From: Elusimicrobiota bacterium
Lineage (GTDB): Bacteria; Elusimicrobiota; Elusimicrobia; UBA1565; UBA9628
Length of the DNA stretch: 64,000 bases
Assembly: GCA_016209035.1 (NCBI GenBank)
Contig: JACQWX010000001.1
Span: forward strand, 1-64,000
Reading direction: 5' to 3'
The notes beneath the pieces were generated by a model. The model was not told where the DNA came from, made no database searches, and saw nothing but the letters and a program-made list of their open reading frames with translations. Of the stretch, positions 16,962-24,194 are shown piece after piece (the stretch's first letter is position 1; every line of letters begins with the position of its first letter). The translations under genes and the position numbers were made by a program.

Positions 16962-17348
16962 ATGGCCATCAAAGACATCGACCATGTCGGCATCCTCGTC
17001 GGCGACCCCGCCCCGGCCGAGGAGTTCTACGTGGGGCTCCTGGGATTCGAGGTGGAGTCGGACGAGACCATCCCCCCCATGGGCATGAGGGTCGTCATGC
17101 TCAAGAAGGGCAGGGACCGCGTGGAGCTCATCCAGCGACTCGCGCCGGACCCCAAGGCTTCGCCGGGCCTCAAGCACCTCGCGTTCTCCTCCGATGACCT
17201 CGAGGGAGATCTGCGCTCCCTCGCGCAGCGAGGAGCGAAGCTGCTCCACCAGGAAGTCCGGCGGCACGGCCCCGTCTCCTTCTTCTTCCTGAGATCGCCC
17301 AGCGGAGAGCTCGTGGAGCTCATCCAGCGGCCGGAGGAACCCTCATGA
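16962..17348 (+). CDS. VOC-superfamily protein (methylmalonyl-CoA epimerase/glyoxalase-like)
   Basis: A 128-residue vicinal-oxygen-chelate protein of two beta-alpha-beta3 units. IDHVGILVGDPAPAEEFY carries the first metal His, LKHLAFSSDDLE the second, and SPSGELVELIQ the final Glu. The pattern resembles methylmalonyl-CoA epimerase and lactoylglutathione lyase, but the substrate cannot be decided from sequence. It overlaps the SDR gene (ATGA), so the two proteins probably act together. Confidence 0.85.
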   Translation: MAIKDIDHVGILVGDPAPAEEFYVGLLGFEVESDETIPPMGMRVVMLKKGRDRVELIQRLAPDPKASPGLKHLAFSSDDLEGDLRSLAQRGAKLLHQEVRRHGPVSFFFLRSPSGELVELIQRPEEPS

Positions 17349-18121
17349 AAGGCAAGACCGCCGTGGTCACCGGAGCGTCGAGGGGACTGGGCCTGGCGGT
17401 GGCCAGGGCCCTGCTCAGAGAGGGAGCCAAGGTCGTCATGGTCGCGAGAGACAAAGGCAGGCTTGAGAAGGCGGCGGCGTCCTTGGACGCCCCTGAGGGA
17501 GCCGTCCTGGCAGTGCCCACGGACATGACGGATGAAGGAGCGGTCAAGAGGCTCTTCGAACGGACCGTGGACGCCAACGGAGGCGTCCACGGCCTCATCA
17601 ACAACGCGGGCGCGGCCCTGCTCAGGAAGGCCGCCGACACCTCGCTCGAAGAATGGAACGGCGCGATCGCCTCCAACGCCACCTCGGCGTTCCTGGCCTG
17701 CCGCGAAGCCATGGCCCTCATGCCTAAGTCCGGGCCAGGAGGCAGGATCGTCAACATCGCCTCGGTCACGGCCAAGACAGGCGCGGCCTATGCCTGCGCC
17801 TACGCCGCCGCCAAGGCGGCGCTCCTGGGCCTGACCCGGTCCCTGGCCAAGGAGGCGGCGGGGCTAGGCATCACGGTCAACGCGGTCTGCCCCGGCGCCA
17901 TGGACACGGACATGTTCCAGAAAGACACCTTGGACGCGGCCTCGGCCCTGTTCGATGTCCGGCGCGAGGCCCTGCTCAAGAGCGCGCTCTCGGCCGTCCC
18001 CTTGAAGAGGCTGCTCACGCCGGAGGAGGTCGCGGAGCTCGTCGTGTTCCTGTGCTCGGACAAGGCCGCAGGCATCACGGGCCAGTCCTACAACGTCTGC
18101 GCCGGCTACGACATGCACTAA
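17345..18121 (+). CDS. short-chain dehydrogenase/reductase, FabG-like
   Basis: A 258-residue classical SDR. TGASRGLGLAVA is the TGxxxGxG nucleotide-binding motif, NNAGA follows strand 4, the catalytic Ser is in NIASVTAKTG, and the Tyr-x3-Lys is YAAAK. VCPGAMDTDM and YNVCAGYDMH match the C-terminal half of FabG-type reductases. NADP preference is plausible from the Arg after strand 2 (VARDK). It is coupled to the upstream VOC gene; the physiological substrate is unknown. Confidence 0.9.
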   Translation: MKGKTAVVTGASRGLGLAVARALLREGAKVVMVARDKGRLEKAAASLDAPEGAVLAVPTDMTDEGAVKRLFERTVDANGGVHGLINNAGAALLRKAADTSLEEWNGAIASNATSAFLACREAMALMPKSGPGGRIVNIASVTAKTGAAYACAYAAAKAALLGLTRSLAKEAAGLGITVNAVCPGAMDTDMFQKDTLDAASALFDVRREALLKSALSAVPLKRLLTPEEVAELVVFLCSDKAAGITGQSYNVCAGYDMH

Positions 18122-18124
18122 GGG

Positions 18125-18146
18125 GTTTGTGACTTAAGTCACAAAC
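18125..18146. promoter_or_regulatory. CRP/FNR-type operator, perfect 22-bp palindrome
   Basis: TGTGA (18129-18133), six bases, TCACA (18139-18143) is the E. coli CRP consensus, extended to perfect 11-bp arms. It overlaps the -35 position (18138-18143) of the TACAAT promoter of the PAS gene, centred about 37 bp before its start. It also lies 3 bp after the SDR stop. Confidence 0.65.
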
Positions 18147-18172
18147 GGGCGAATCCGAGGTACAATATAGGC

Positions 18173-18619
18173 ATGCCTTTCCAGCAGTCCGGCTTCGACT
18201 GGTACGATGACGAGATCCGCTGCATCTTCGAGGCGCTCCCGGACATGATCTTCGTCGTCACCGAGGACGGCACCTGCATCAAATTCCATTCCAACAGGCC
18301 GGAGAACCTGCCCGCCCCGCCCGAGCAGATCATCGGGAAGAAGGCCGCCGATTTCCTCCCTCCCGGCGTGGCCCAGAGGTTCCTGAAGCTGCTCCCGGCG
18401 GCCATCGCGTCCGGCCAGCAGCAGAGCATGGCCTACCGGCACGCGACGCTGTCCAACGAGTCGCGCGACTTCGAGGCCCGCATCATCCCTTGCGACCGCG
18501 ACAAGGTCCTGGTCCTGGTCCGCGACATGACGGACTACATGGAGGCCGAGCGGGGCAGGCTGGAGGCCGAGCGGGAAGCGACCGACCTGCGCCGGAAGCT
18601 CTCCGACGGCGGCGCCTAG
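18173..18619 (+). CDS. stand-alone PAS-domain sensor
   Basis: A 148-residue cytoplasmic protein with one PAS domain (about residues 12-120: IRCIFEALPDMIFVVTEDG, IIGKKAADFLPP, VLVLVRDMTDYMEAE) and a short C-terminal coiled coil rich in Glu/Arg. It has no kinase, GGDEF or HTH output and must signal through a partner. TACAAT (18161-18166) lies 6 nt before the ATG, with the CRP-type site on the -35. The stop codon falls inside a hairpin shared with the convergent gene. Confidence 0.85.
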   Translation: MPFQQSGFDWYDDEIRCIFEALPDMIFVVTEDGTCIKFHSNRPENLPAPPEQIIGKKAADFLPPGVAQRFLKLLPAAIASGQQQSMAYRHATLSNESRDFEARIIPCDRDKVLVLVRDMTDYMEAERGRLEAEREATDLRRKLSDGGA

Positions 18620-18643
18620 CGGGCGCTGCGCCCGCTAGGCGCC
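18611..18643. terminator. 15-bp-stem hairpin between convergent genes, containing both stop codons
   Basis: Arms 18611-18625 and 18629-18643 are perfect complements around CTG. The PAS stop (18617-18619) and the convergent glycosyltransferase-Lnt stop (18616-18618) both lie in the left arm. There is no T-run, so it could be a weak bidirectional terminator or an RNA-end protector. Confidence 0.5.
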
Positions 18644-21411
18644 AGGCACGCCAAGGCAGCCGCGAGCAGGAGCAGCGCGGCCAGGCAATACCCTCCCCGT
18701 CCCACCCTGGAGGAGAACGGCCTGTCGTCCAGCAGGGGAACCGTCGCGAAGATGACGCCTTCCTGGCGCGGGCCGATGCTCTGGAGGATGCGGCCCGCAG
18801 GGTCCACGACCGCGCTCACTCCGGTCACGGCGGCGCGCAGCAGGTAGCGCCTGTTCTCCACCGCGCGCATGGCGGCGAGGCGCAGATGCTGCTCCGGCAC
18901 CATGGTCGCGTCTCCCCAGGAATCGCTGACCTGGTCCACGAGGACCTCCGCGCCCGCTCGAGAGAGCCGTCCGGCGTGGCCCGCGACCAAGTCCTCGTAG
19001 CAGATGAGCGCCCCGATCTTGGCCTTGTCCCCGAGCCGCAGGATCGAGGGCCCCTGGCCGCCGGCCATGGACCGGGTGTTGGGGCTCGCCCGCCGAAGGA
19101 ATGGGAGCAAGCGCTCGGCCGGGACATAGTCTCCAAACGGGGTCAAGACCCTCTTCTCCACCACCCCCAAAGGCTCCTGGGAAGCGCCGGCGAGCAGCAC
19201 GATCCAGCGGCTCTCGCCCTCGGCCTTTCCCATGGCGCCCAACAAGACCGGCTGGCGCGAGGGCAACCGCGGCCGCAGGACCTCGGCCAAGGGGACGCCC
19301 TTGAGGCGGGGCTCGAATCCGTCCACGGAACGGTACTCCACCGCGTCCGGCAGCACGTTCCCGGGCCAGATCAGGAGGTCCACCGGCCCGGCAGCCAAGG
19401 CTTGCGAGCTCAGCCGCTGGTAGGCGGGCAGGTTCTCCTCCGCGAGCTTCGAGAGAGGCCGGGGGAGGATGCTCCCGGTCTTGTTCCAGGGGGCGCCCTG
19501 GACCATGGCCACGCTCAACGCCCGGCCTTGGGCCACCCGGGCCTCAGCCTCGGCCCTGATCTCACCCATCCGGCGCCGGCCCCAAGCCTCGTTCGCCGCG
19601 AGCAGGGCCGCCAGGCAGGCCACGACGGCCAAGCGTCGCCGGAAGACCGGCCGCGTCTCGTCCCAGGAAGCCAGCACGAGGAAGGCCGCGGCGTTGAAGC
19701 CGGCGATGAGCCACGCCGGCCCGGCCGTGCCCAGCGTCCCCACGATCTGGACGAAAGGCAGATGGAAGGACTGGGTATCGGCCAAATGCACGGGGAACAG
19801 CATTGGGAAGAACCCTTCCGCAGCCACTACGGCGGGCGCAAAAGCCGCCGCCAAGGCGACCGACGGGTCCATGCCGCGGCGCATGCGCCAAGCCTCCGCC
19901 AGCCAGCGCGCCGCGCCGCAGGCCGCCGCGAAGATGAGCCCATGATAGGCGCACACTACCGCGAGCCAGAGCACCGGCTCCGGCATGCGGATGTTGAGCC
20001 ACCCCTTGATGACCCCTAGCAGCCAGGGAGTCCCGGAGGCATACCAAGCGCAGCCGAACAGCCAGCCCCAAAGCAAGGCCTTCCGGGAAGGCTCGTTCCG
20101 GATGACCCACAGCAACGGGATGAAGGCGAACCAGGCGAATATGCCCAAGCGGCCCGGCCAGTACCCTGCGCCGAGCAGGCTGCCGGCGAGGACGACGAGC
20201 CCGACGGGCAGGAAGCGCTTGAAAAGGAACGGGGGACGAGCGACGACCTCCAGCTCCTCGGGGCCATGGACCCGGTAGAGGGTCCCGGCCCACCAGACAT
20301 CGTCCCCGAACACCGAGCGCGCATAGTTGAGGACGTAGAGGGCCAGGACGAGCGGGGCGGCCAGCGCGGCCAGCAGCTCGAACCGGCGGTAGCTTGGGTG
20401 GATGCCGGCGAAGCGGTCGGGCAGGAAGGCGCGGTAGGTCCGGAAGACGCAGTAGAGGTTGACCATGTCCGTGAGCAGGGCGAAGGCCGCCAGCGGCAGG
20501 CAGGGATGGAGGACGGCCCAGGTCAGGATCCAGAGCTTCACCAGGAGCTGGACCGCGCCCATCCCCCAGAAGAGCGGGTCGTAGACGCGGAAGAAGAAGA
20601 CCCACCTGCTCAGGTCGTTGAAGAGCTGCCGGAAACCCAGGCCTTCTCCCGAGACCGGGATGGCCCTGGTGACGAAGCTCACCTTCTTCCCGGCTTGCCG
20701 GGCCCTCCTGGAGAGGGCCAGGTCCCTGGCGATGGCCCCTTCCCAGACCTTCCGGACCCCGAATCCCTCGAAATCCTTCCGGCGCATGGCGATCGCCGCC
20801 CCGTCCACCCCGTCCATCAGGATGAAGTACGGGGTCGCGTAGCCCAGCCACGCCATGCGCAGGAAGGTCCAGAATCCCTTGCGCTCCGGCACGAAGAGCA
20901 TGTTGTTGGTGGCGACGAGGACGGACGGGTCCGCCAGAGGCGCCACCACATCGCGCGCCCAGGTCCGCGTGACCCACATGTCCGAGACCGTGAACAGCAG
21001 GGCCTCGCTCGAAGGCTTCACCAGGTCCATGGCATGGAAGAGGTTCGCGCTCCAGCCCGTGGAGCGCACGGGCTCGATGTTGGACGCCAGCAAGCGGGCC
21101 TTGACGCCGGGCGCTTGCGCCAGGATCGACTTGAGGCTGACGAAGGCCGGGTCCGACTCGGACGGCGTCACGAAGACGTACTCGATCCCGCCGGGATAGT
21201 CCTGGTCCAGGAAGGAGCGGATGTTCCTCTCGAAGCACTCCGTCACCCCCCTGCAGGGGAGCAGGACCGTCAGCGTCGGATGGTGATCGGCCGGGGCGCA
21301 GGCGCTCTCGCGGCGCATCTTGAGGTAGAACTTCAGCGTGGAGAAGAGCTGCGCCGCGGCCATCGCGGCAGCCGCGCAGAACAGATCGAAGGCCGTGAAG
21401 TTCACATGCAC
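18616..21411 (-). CDS. GT2 glycosyltransferase fused to apolipoprotein N-acyltransferase-like domain
   Basis: A 931-residue fusion. Residues 1 to about 370 are a membrane GT2/GT21-type transferase (LTVLLPCRGVTECFERNI; then the ceramide-glucosyltransferase-like SDMWV and a C-terminal QxxRW-like LSRWVFF). From about 400 there are Lnt-type membrane segments, then a nitrilase domain. K753 (VEKRVLTPFGDYVP) and nucleophile C804 (ALICYEDL) are present, but the expected catalytic Glu in WPE is Gly684 (WPGNVLP), one base away from Glu. The GTG start at 21411 follows TATAAT by 10 nt. It is divergent from lgt, so a role in lipoprotein acylation is likely if it is active. Confidence 0.85.
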   Translation of the reverse strand: MHVNFTAFDLFCAAAAMAAAQLFSTLKFYLKMRRESACAPADHHPTLTVLLPCRGVTECFERNIRSFLDQDYPGGIEYVFVTPSESDPAFVSLKSILAQAPGVKARLLASNIEPVRSTGWSANLFHAMDLVKPSSEALLFTVSDMWVTRTWARDVVAPLADPSVLVATNNMLFVPERKGFWTFLRMAWLGYATPYFILMDGVDGAAIAMRRKDFEGFGVRKVWEGAIARDLALSRRARQAGKKVSFVTRAIPVSGEGLGFRQLFNDLSRWVFFFRVYDPLFWGMGAVQLLVKLWILTWAVLHPCLPLAAFALLTDMVNLYCVFRTYRAFLPDRFAGIHPSYRRFELLAALAAPLVLALYVLNYARSVFGDDVWWAGTLYRVHGPEELEVVARPPFLFKRFLPVGLVVLAGSLLGAGYWPGRLGIFAWFAFIPLLWVIRNEPSRKALLWGWLFGCAWYASGTPWLLGVIKGWLNIRMPEPVLWLAVVCAYHGLIFAAACGAARWLAEAWRMRRGMDPSVALAAAFAPAVVAAEGFFPMLFPVHLADTQSFHLPFVQIVGTLGTAGPAWLIAGFNAAAFLVLASWDETRPVFRRRLAVVACLAALLAANEAWGRRRMGEIRAEAEARVAQGRALSVAMVQGAPWNKTGSILPRPLSKLAEENLPAYQRLSSQALAAGPVDLLIWPGNVLPDAVEYRSVDGFEPRLKGVPLAEVLRPRLPSRQPVLLGAMGKAEGESRWIVLLAGASQEPLGVVEKRVLTPFGDYVPAERLLPFLRRASPNTRSMAGGQGPSILRLGDKAKIGALICYEDLVAGHAGRLSRAGAEVLVDQVSDSWGDATMVPEQHLRLAAMRAVENRRYLLRAAVTGVSAVVDPAGRILQSIGPRQEGVIFATVPLLDDRPFSSRVGRGGYCLAALLLLAAALACLAPSGRSAR

Positions 21412-21421
21412 CTGATGCCAT

Positions 21422-21431
21422 ATTATAAAAT
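21422..21431. promoter_or_regulatory. overlapping divergent -10 boxes for lgt and the Lnt fusion
   Basis: On the plus strand TAAAAT (21426-21431) lies 9 nt before the lgt ATG. On the minus strand TATAAT (21427-21422) lies 10 nt before the GTG of the Lnt fusion. The two promoters share most bases, so polymerase cannot occupy both at once. Confidence 0.6.
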
Positions 21432-21440
21432 GTCGGCGCC

Positions 21441-22244
21441 ATGAGGCCCGTGCTCTTCACCGCGTTCGGCGCCGACATCATCTCCGCGCCCATGCTCGCC
21501 GGCGTGAGCGTATTGGCCTCCTACCTCTATTTCCGCAGCCGCAGGGAGGCGTTGGGCCTCTCCCTCGAGGATTTCTGGGGCTTGATGCTGGCCTTGTTCC
21601 TCGGCCTGCTCTCAGGCGCCGTGGCCCTCTACGCCGCGCTCTACGGCCAAGGATTCGCGACCAACCTGGCCCTGACCGCGAGCCGCGGCAGGGTGGCCGG
21701 AGGCTCTTACTTCGGCGTGTTCTGGGGCGCGGCCGCCGCCGCCTTCTTGTTCTGCCGCCTCAAGGGCAACCGCTTCGCGGTTGTCGCGGACACCCTCGGC
21801 GGAGCGTCTCTCCTCGGGTTGGTGTTCATGCGCCTGGGCTGCCTGCTCCACGGCTGCTGTCACGGCCGCCCCACGAGCCTGCCCTGGGGAGTCGTCTTCG
21901 ACCATCCCCTGACCCGCGTCCCGGCCGGCCTGCGAGGGGCGCCCCTGCATCCGACCCAGGCCTACGAGGCCCTGGGCGCGGCCGCGGCATTCCTGGTCCT
22001 GCACTTCGCGGTGCTCCCGCGCATCCAAGACGGCCGCATGCGGCCGGGCGGGGCGTTCATCCTGAGCGCCGCGCTCTACGCCCTGCTGCGCTTCGCCGTG
22101 GATTTCCTGCGCGGCAGCGACCCGGGCCTCCTCGCCTGGGCAGGGCTGACCACCGCCCAGTTCCTGGCCCTGCTCACCTTGACCGCCGCTGCCGCGGCCG
22201 GAGCGCTTGAATCCTCCGGGCTTCCCGGCCGAGGACGCGGATGA
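21441..22244 (+). CDS. lgt: prolipoprotein diacylglyceryl transferase
   Basis: A 267-residue multi-pass membrane protein of normal Lgt length. Family landmarks: RLGCLLHGCCHGRPTSLPWG in place of the RxGNfxNgE signature (a divergent variant), LHPTQAYEALGA (HPtQlYE), and RFAVDFLRGSDP near the end. It transfers diacylglycerol to the lipobox Cys of prolipoproteins in the inner membrane. The divergence of the signature around the catalytic Asn/Glu is notable; it resembles the Lgt-like subgroup with a Cys-rich motif. It overlaps the next gene (ATGA). Confidence 0.85.
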   Translation: MRPVLFTAFGADIISAPMLAGVSVLASYLYFRSRREALGLSLEDFWGLMLALFLGLLSGAVALYAALYGQGFATNLALTASRGRVAGGSYFGVFWGAAAAAFLFCRLKGNRFAVVADTLGGASLLGLVFMRLGCLLHGCCHGRPTSLPWGVVFDHPLTRVPAGLRGAPLHPTQAYEALGAAAAFLVLHFAVLPRIQDGRMRPGGAFILSAALYALLRFAVDFLRGSDPGLLAWAGLTTAQFLALLTLTAAAAAGALESSGLPGRGRG

Positions 22245-23008
22245 CCGAGCCCCGCCTGCGCCTGGTCTACTGCGGCCTCATGGTCGCGGCCTTGGCGGTC
22301 TTGGCCTGCTGGCGGCTGGACCTCGTGGAGGAGGCTTTCTCCGCCACCCTGCGCAACCTCCAGAAGGGCGGCTGGGCGCGCTGGCACATCCTGGCCGAGA
22401 TCGTCCTGTTCTCCGGCATCCTGGCGCTGACCTGGCGCGCCGTGCCTTTGCGATTGGACCCTGTCCGCGACCTCGTCATCATCGGCCTGGCCGCCTGCGT
22501 AGGCTGGGTCGCGGAGGCCTGGGGCACCCGCGAGGGTCTCTGGGCTTACTACACCGGCGAACGGCCTCCTCTCTGGATCGTCCCGGCGTGGCCCCTGGGC
22601 GCCCTGGTCGTGGACCGGCTCGCGGACGCGGCCCGCCGGCGCTGGGGCGGCTGCCTCCGTTCCCGCGACCTCGATATCGCCTACCGGCTGTTGGGCGCGA
22701 CGTGCCTGGCGGTCTGCGCCGCCTTCGCCTTGCCCTGGCTGGGCGAGCCCAAGACCTGGGCCGTGCTGGCCGCGTTGGCCGCCGCGGTCGCGGCGCGGCC
22801 CGAACCTGACGGGGATTTCTGGGTCCTGGCAACGGGCCTTGCCTGCGTGTTCCTGGCCGATGTCTGGGGCACGACCAACAACTGCTGGAGGTACTACCCC
22901 CAGGCCCACGGAGGCCTCGGCCTGGCCTCGGGCATCGCCTTCGGCATTGCCTTCGACGGTTCGCTCGTCCTGGGATGTCTCAAACTGGCGAACGGCCTGT
23001 CGCGATAA
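22241..23008 (+). CDS. multi-pass membrane protein, unknown
   Basis: A 255-residue protein with about seven hydrophobic segments, starting MTEPRLRLVYCGLMVAALA. A conserved-looking motif GWVAEAWGTREGLWAYYTGE followed by a Pro-rich segment (PPLWIVPAWPLGALVVDR) recurs as ADVWGTTNNCWRYYP. This recalls carotenoid-pathway membrane proteins (CruF/DUF422-like), but only weakly. It is translationally coupled to lgt, so a role in envelope lipids is possible. Function not assigned. Confidence 0.7.
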   Translation: MTEPRLRLVYCGLMVAALAVLACWRLDLVEEAFSATLRNLQKGGWARWHILAEIVLFSGILALTWRAVPLRLDPVRDLVIIGLAACVGWVAEAWGTREGLWAYYTGERPPLWIVPAWPLGALVVDRLADAARRRWGGCLRSRDLDIAYRLLGATCLAVCAAFALPWLGEPKTWAVLAALAAAVAARPEPDGDFWVLATGLACVFLADVWGTTNNCWRYYPQAHGGLGLASGIAFGIAFDGSLVLGCLKLANGLSR

Positions 23009-23036
23009 AAAATCGGCTAAATCGCAACGGATATCC

Positions 23037-23065
23037 TTGTTTTTTCCTGGTCCTGGACCTATACT
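23037..23065 (+). promoter_or_regulatory. sigma-70-type promoter of the small secreted peptide
   Basis: TTGTTT (23037-23042), 17-bp spacer, TATACT (23060-23065). Start of transcription near 23072 leaves a 33-nt leader that carries AAGGAG (23093-23098). Confidence 0.65.
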
Positions 23066-23104
23066 ATCAGTGTCGCTGTTCCCGCAACGAACAAGGAGAG
23101 GGCA

Positions 23105-23248
23105 ATGAGATTGGCGTTGCTTCGTGCCTTAGTAGTGACCTTGGCCTTGGCCGCGCTGGCCGCGATGAGCCTTTCCTCGCGCCATGCCTTTGCCGCTGAC
23201 TCGGACTCGGGGTCGGGTCAACAGTCCAGCGGCGGCTGCTGCAGCTAG
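23105..23248 (+). CDS. 47-residue secreted peptide ending in GGCCS
   Basis: The ATG at 23105 sits 6 nt after AAGGAG and downstream of a good promoter. The peptide has an Arg-containing n-region, a Leu/Ala/Val hydrophobic core and a likely signal peptidase site after RHAFA (residue 30). The predicted mature part is about 17 residues, ADSDSGSGQQSSGGCCS: Ser/Gly-rich, acidic at its start, with a vicinal Cys pair. It could be a signal, a metal-binding or a toxin-like peptide; no family is recognised. Its neighbours do not suggest a function. Confidence 0.7.
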   Translation: MRLALLRALVVTLALAALAAMSLSSRHAFAADSDSGSGQQSSGGCCS

Positions 23249-23253
23249 CGCGG

Positions 23254-24075
23254 CTACCGATCGAGTTCCGCCAGCAGGTTCTGGACGGGCCGGATGTCTT
23301 TGCCCACCAGAGCCGGCATCCCGACCGTGACATTCGCGGCCGCTTCCTCCGCGATCGAGTCGCCGGCCTTCTTCATGGTCGAGTCTTCCCTCAGGAACCG
23401 CTTGACCTCGTCGTAGATGGGCTTTGGGGGGGGATCGCGCAGGCCCTCCAGGGCCATGTCCGCGGCGACTCCCCACGCCTCGGGACGCGCCATGTACTTG
23501 CGGATGGTCCGGCGCACCTCCGGCAGTGAGATCGCGTCCCGCGCGAATTGATAGGGGTCGCGGTCCTTCTCGTAGCGCCGCTTGAGCGCCATGTAGTCGG
23601 GCAGCCTGCCGAACGCCGCGTCGACCTCCCTCACGATTGGGCGGGTGCGGTGGTAGCGCGCCCCGATCTCGGCCATGCGCGCCTCGACCCCGCGGAACTC
23701 CGCGCCGTGCCGCGCCATGAAGCCCTTCTCCCTCGCGCGATCCGGCTGCCCCGCCGCCGTCGCGGCGGCCTCGGACGCGCTCGGGAGCGTGACGCCTGCC
23801 GGCCGGGAGACGAAGGAGGTGGAATCCCCGCCGGCCTGGCCCGGACCTGGGGCCGGGCCCCTGGACAGAGCCTGGGAGGAGTCGGGCGCTGCGCCCGGCT
23901 TGGGGAAGAAGGCCTTCCCGGAGGACGCCACGCCGGTCTCTCCGCCGCCGCGCATCATGAAGAAGGCGGCCAGCAGCAGACCCGCGGTGACCACGACTCC
24001 GAGCGCGATCAAGACCACGGTGGTGCGGTCGACGCCCCCGCCCTGGGGATCCGAGCCTGAGGGGATGATGTCCAT
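23254..24075 (-). CDS. membrane-anchored protein of unknown function
   Basis: About 273 residues. A short cytoplasmic N-terminus is followed by one membrane helix (TTVVLIALGVVVTAGLLLAAFFMM), a Gly/Pro/Ser linker of about 80 residues, and a charged helical C-terminal domain (FRGVEARMAEIGARYHRTRP, YEKDRDPYQFARDAISLPEVRRTI, DEVKRFLREDSTMKKAG). The ATG at 24075 is 9 nt after CATAAT (24085-24090); ATG 24084 is an alternative. The fold suggests a single-pass protein with a periplasmic helical domain. Unrecognised. Confidence 0.75.
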   Translation of the reverse strand: MDIIPSGSDPQGGGVDRTTVVLIALGVVVTAGLLLAAFFMMRGGGETGVASSGKAFFPKPGAAPDSSQALSRGPAPGPGQAGGDSTSFVSRPAGVTLPSASEAAATAAGQPDRAREKGFMARHGAEFRGVEARMAEIGARYHRTRPIVREVDAAFGRLPDYMALKRRYEKDRDPYQFARDAISLPEVRRTIRKYMARPEAWGVAADMALEGLRDPPPKPIYDEVKRFLREDSTMKKAGDSIAEEAAANVTVGMPALVGKDIRPVQNLLAELDR

Positions 24076-24131
24076 GTCGACCATATTATGGCAGGCTGGC
24101 CGGGCCGTGTCAACGCGTCGCCGGCCGGCGG

Positions 24132-24185
24132 CGCGGTCGAGGCCGGAGGCCGAGCGTCCCGGCCGCCATCGGGAAGTGCGTTGGC
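24132..24185 (+). repeat. R1 dispersed 54-bp GC-rich repeat, intergenic copy
   Basis: Core GGCCGGAGGCCGAGCGTCCC. Aligns without gaps over 54 bp with 47451-47504 (49 of 54 identical) and with the reverse complement of 46866-46919. It fills most of the gap between the membrane-anchored protein and the M14-like gene. Confidence 0.75.
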
Positions 24186-24194
24186 GGCCGGCGG

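Noticed and set aside
18541..18590. R1-like GAGGCCGAGCG copies in the PAS gene
   Set aside because: They are simple codon repeats for EAER in a coiled coil and do not match the rest of the R1 sequence.
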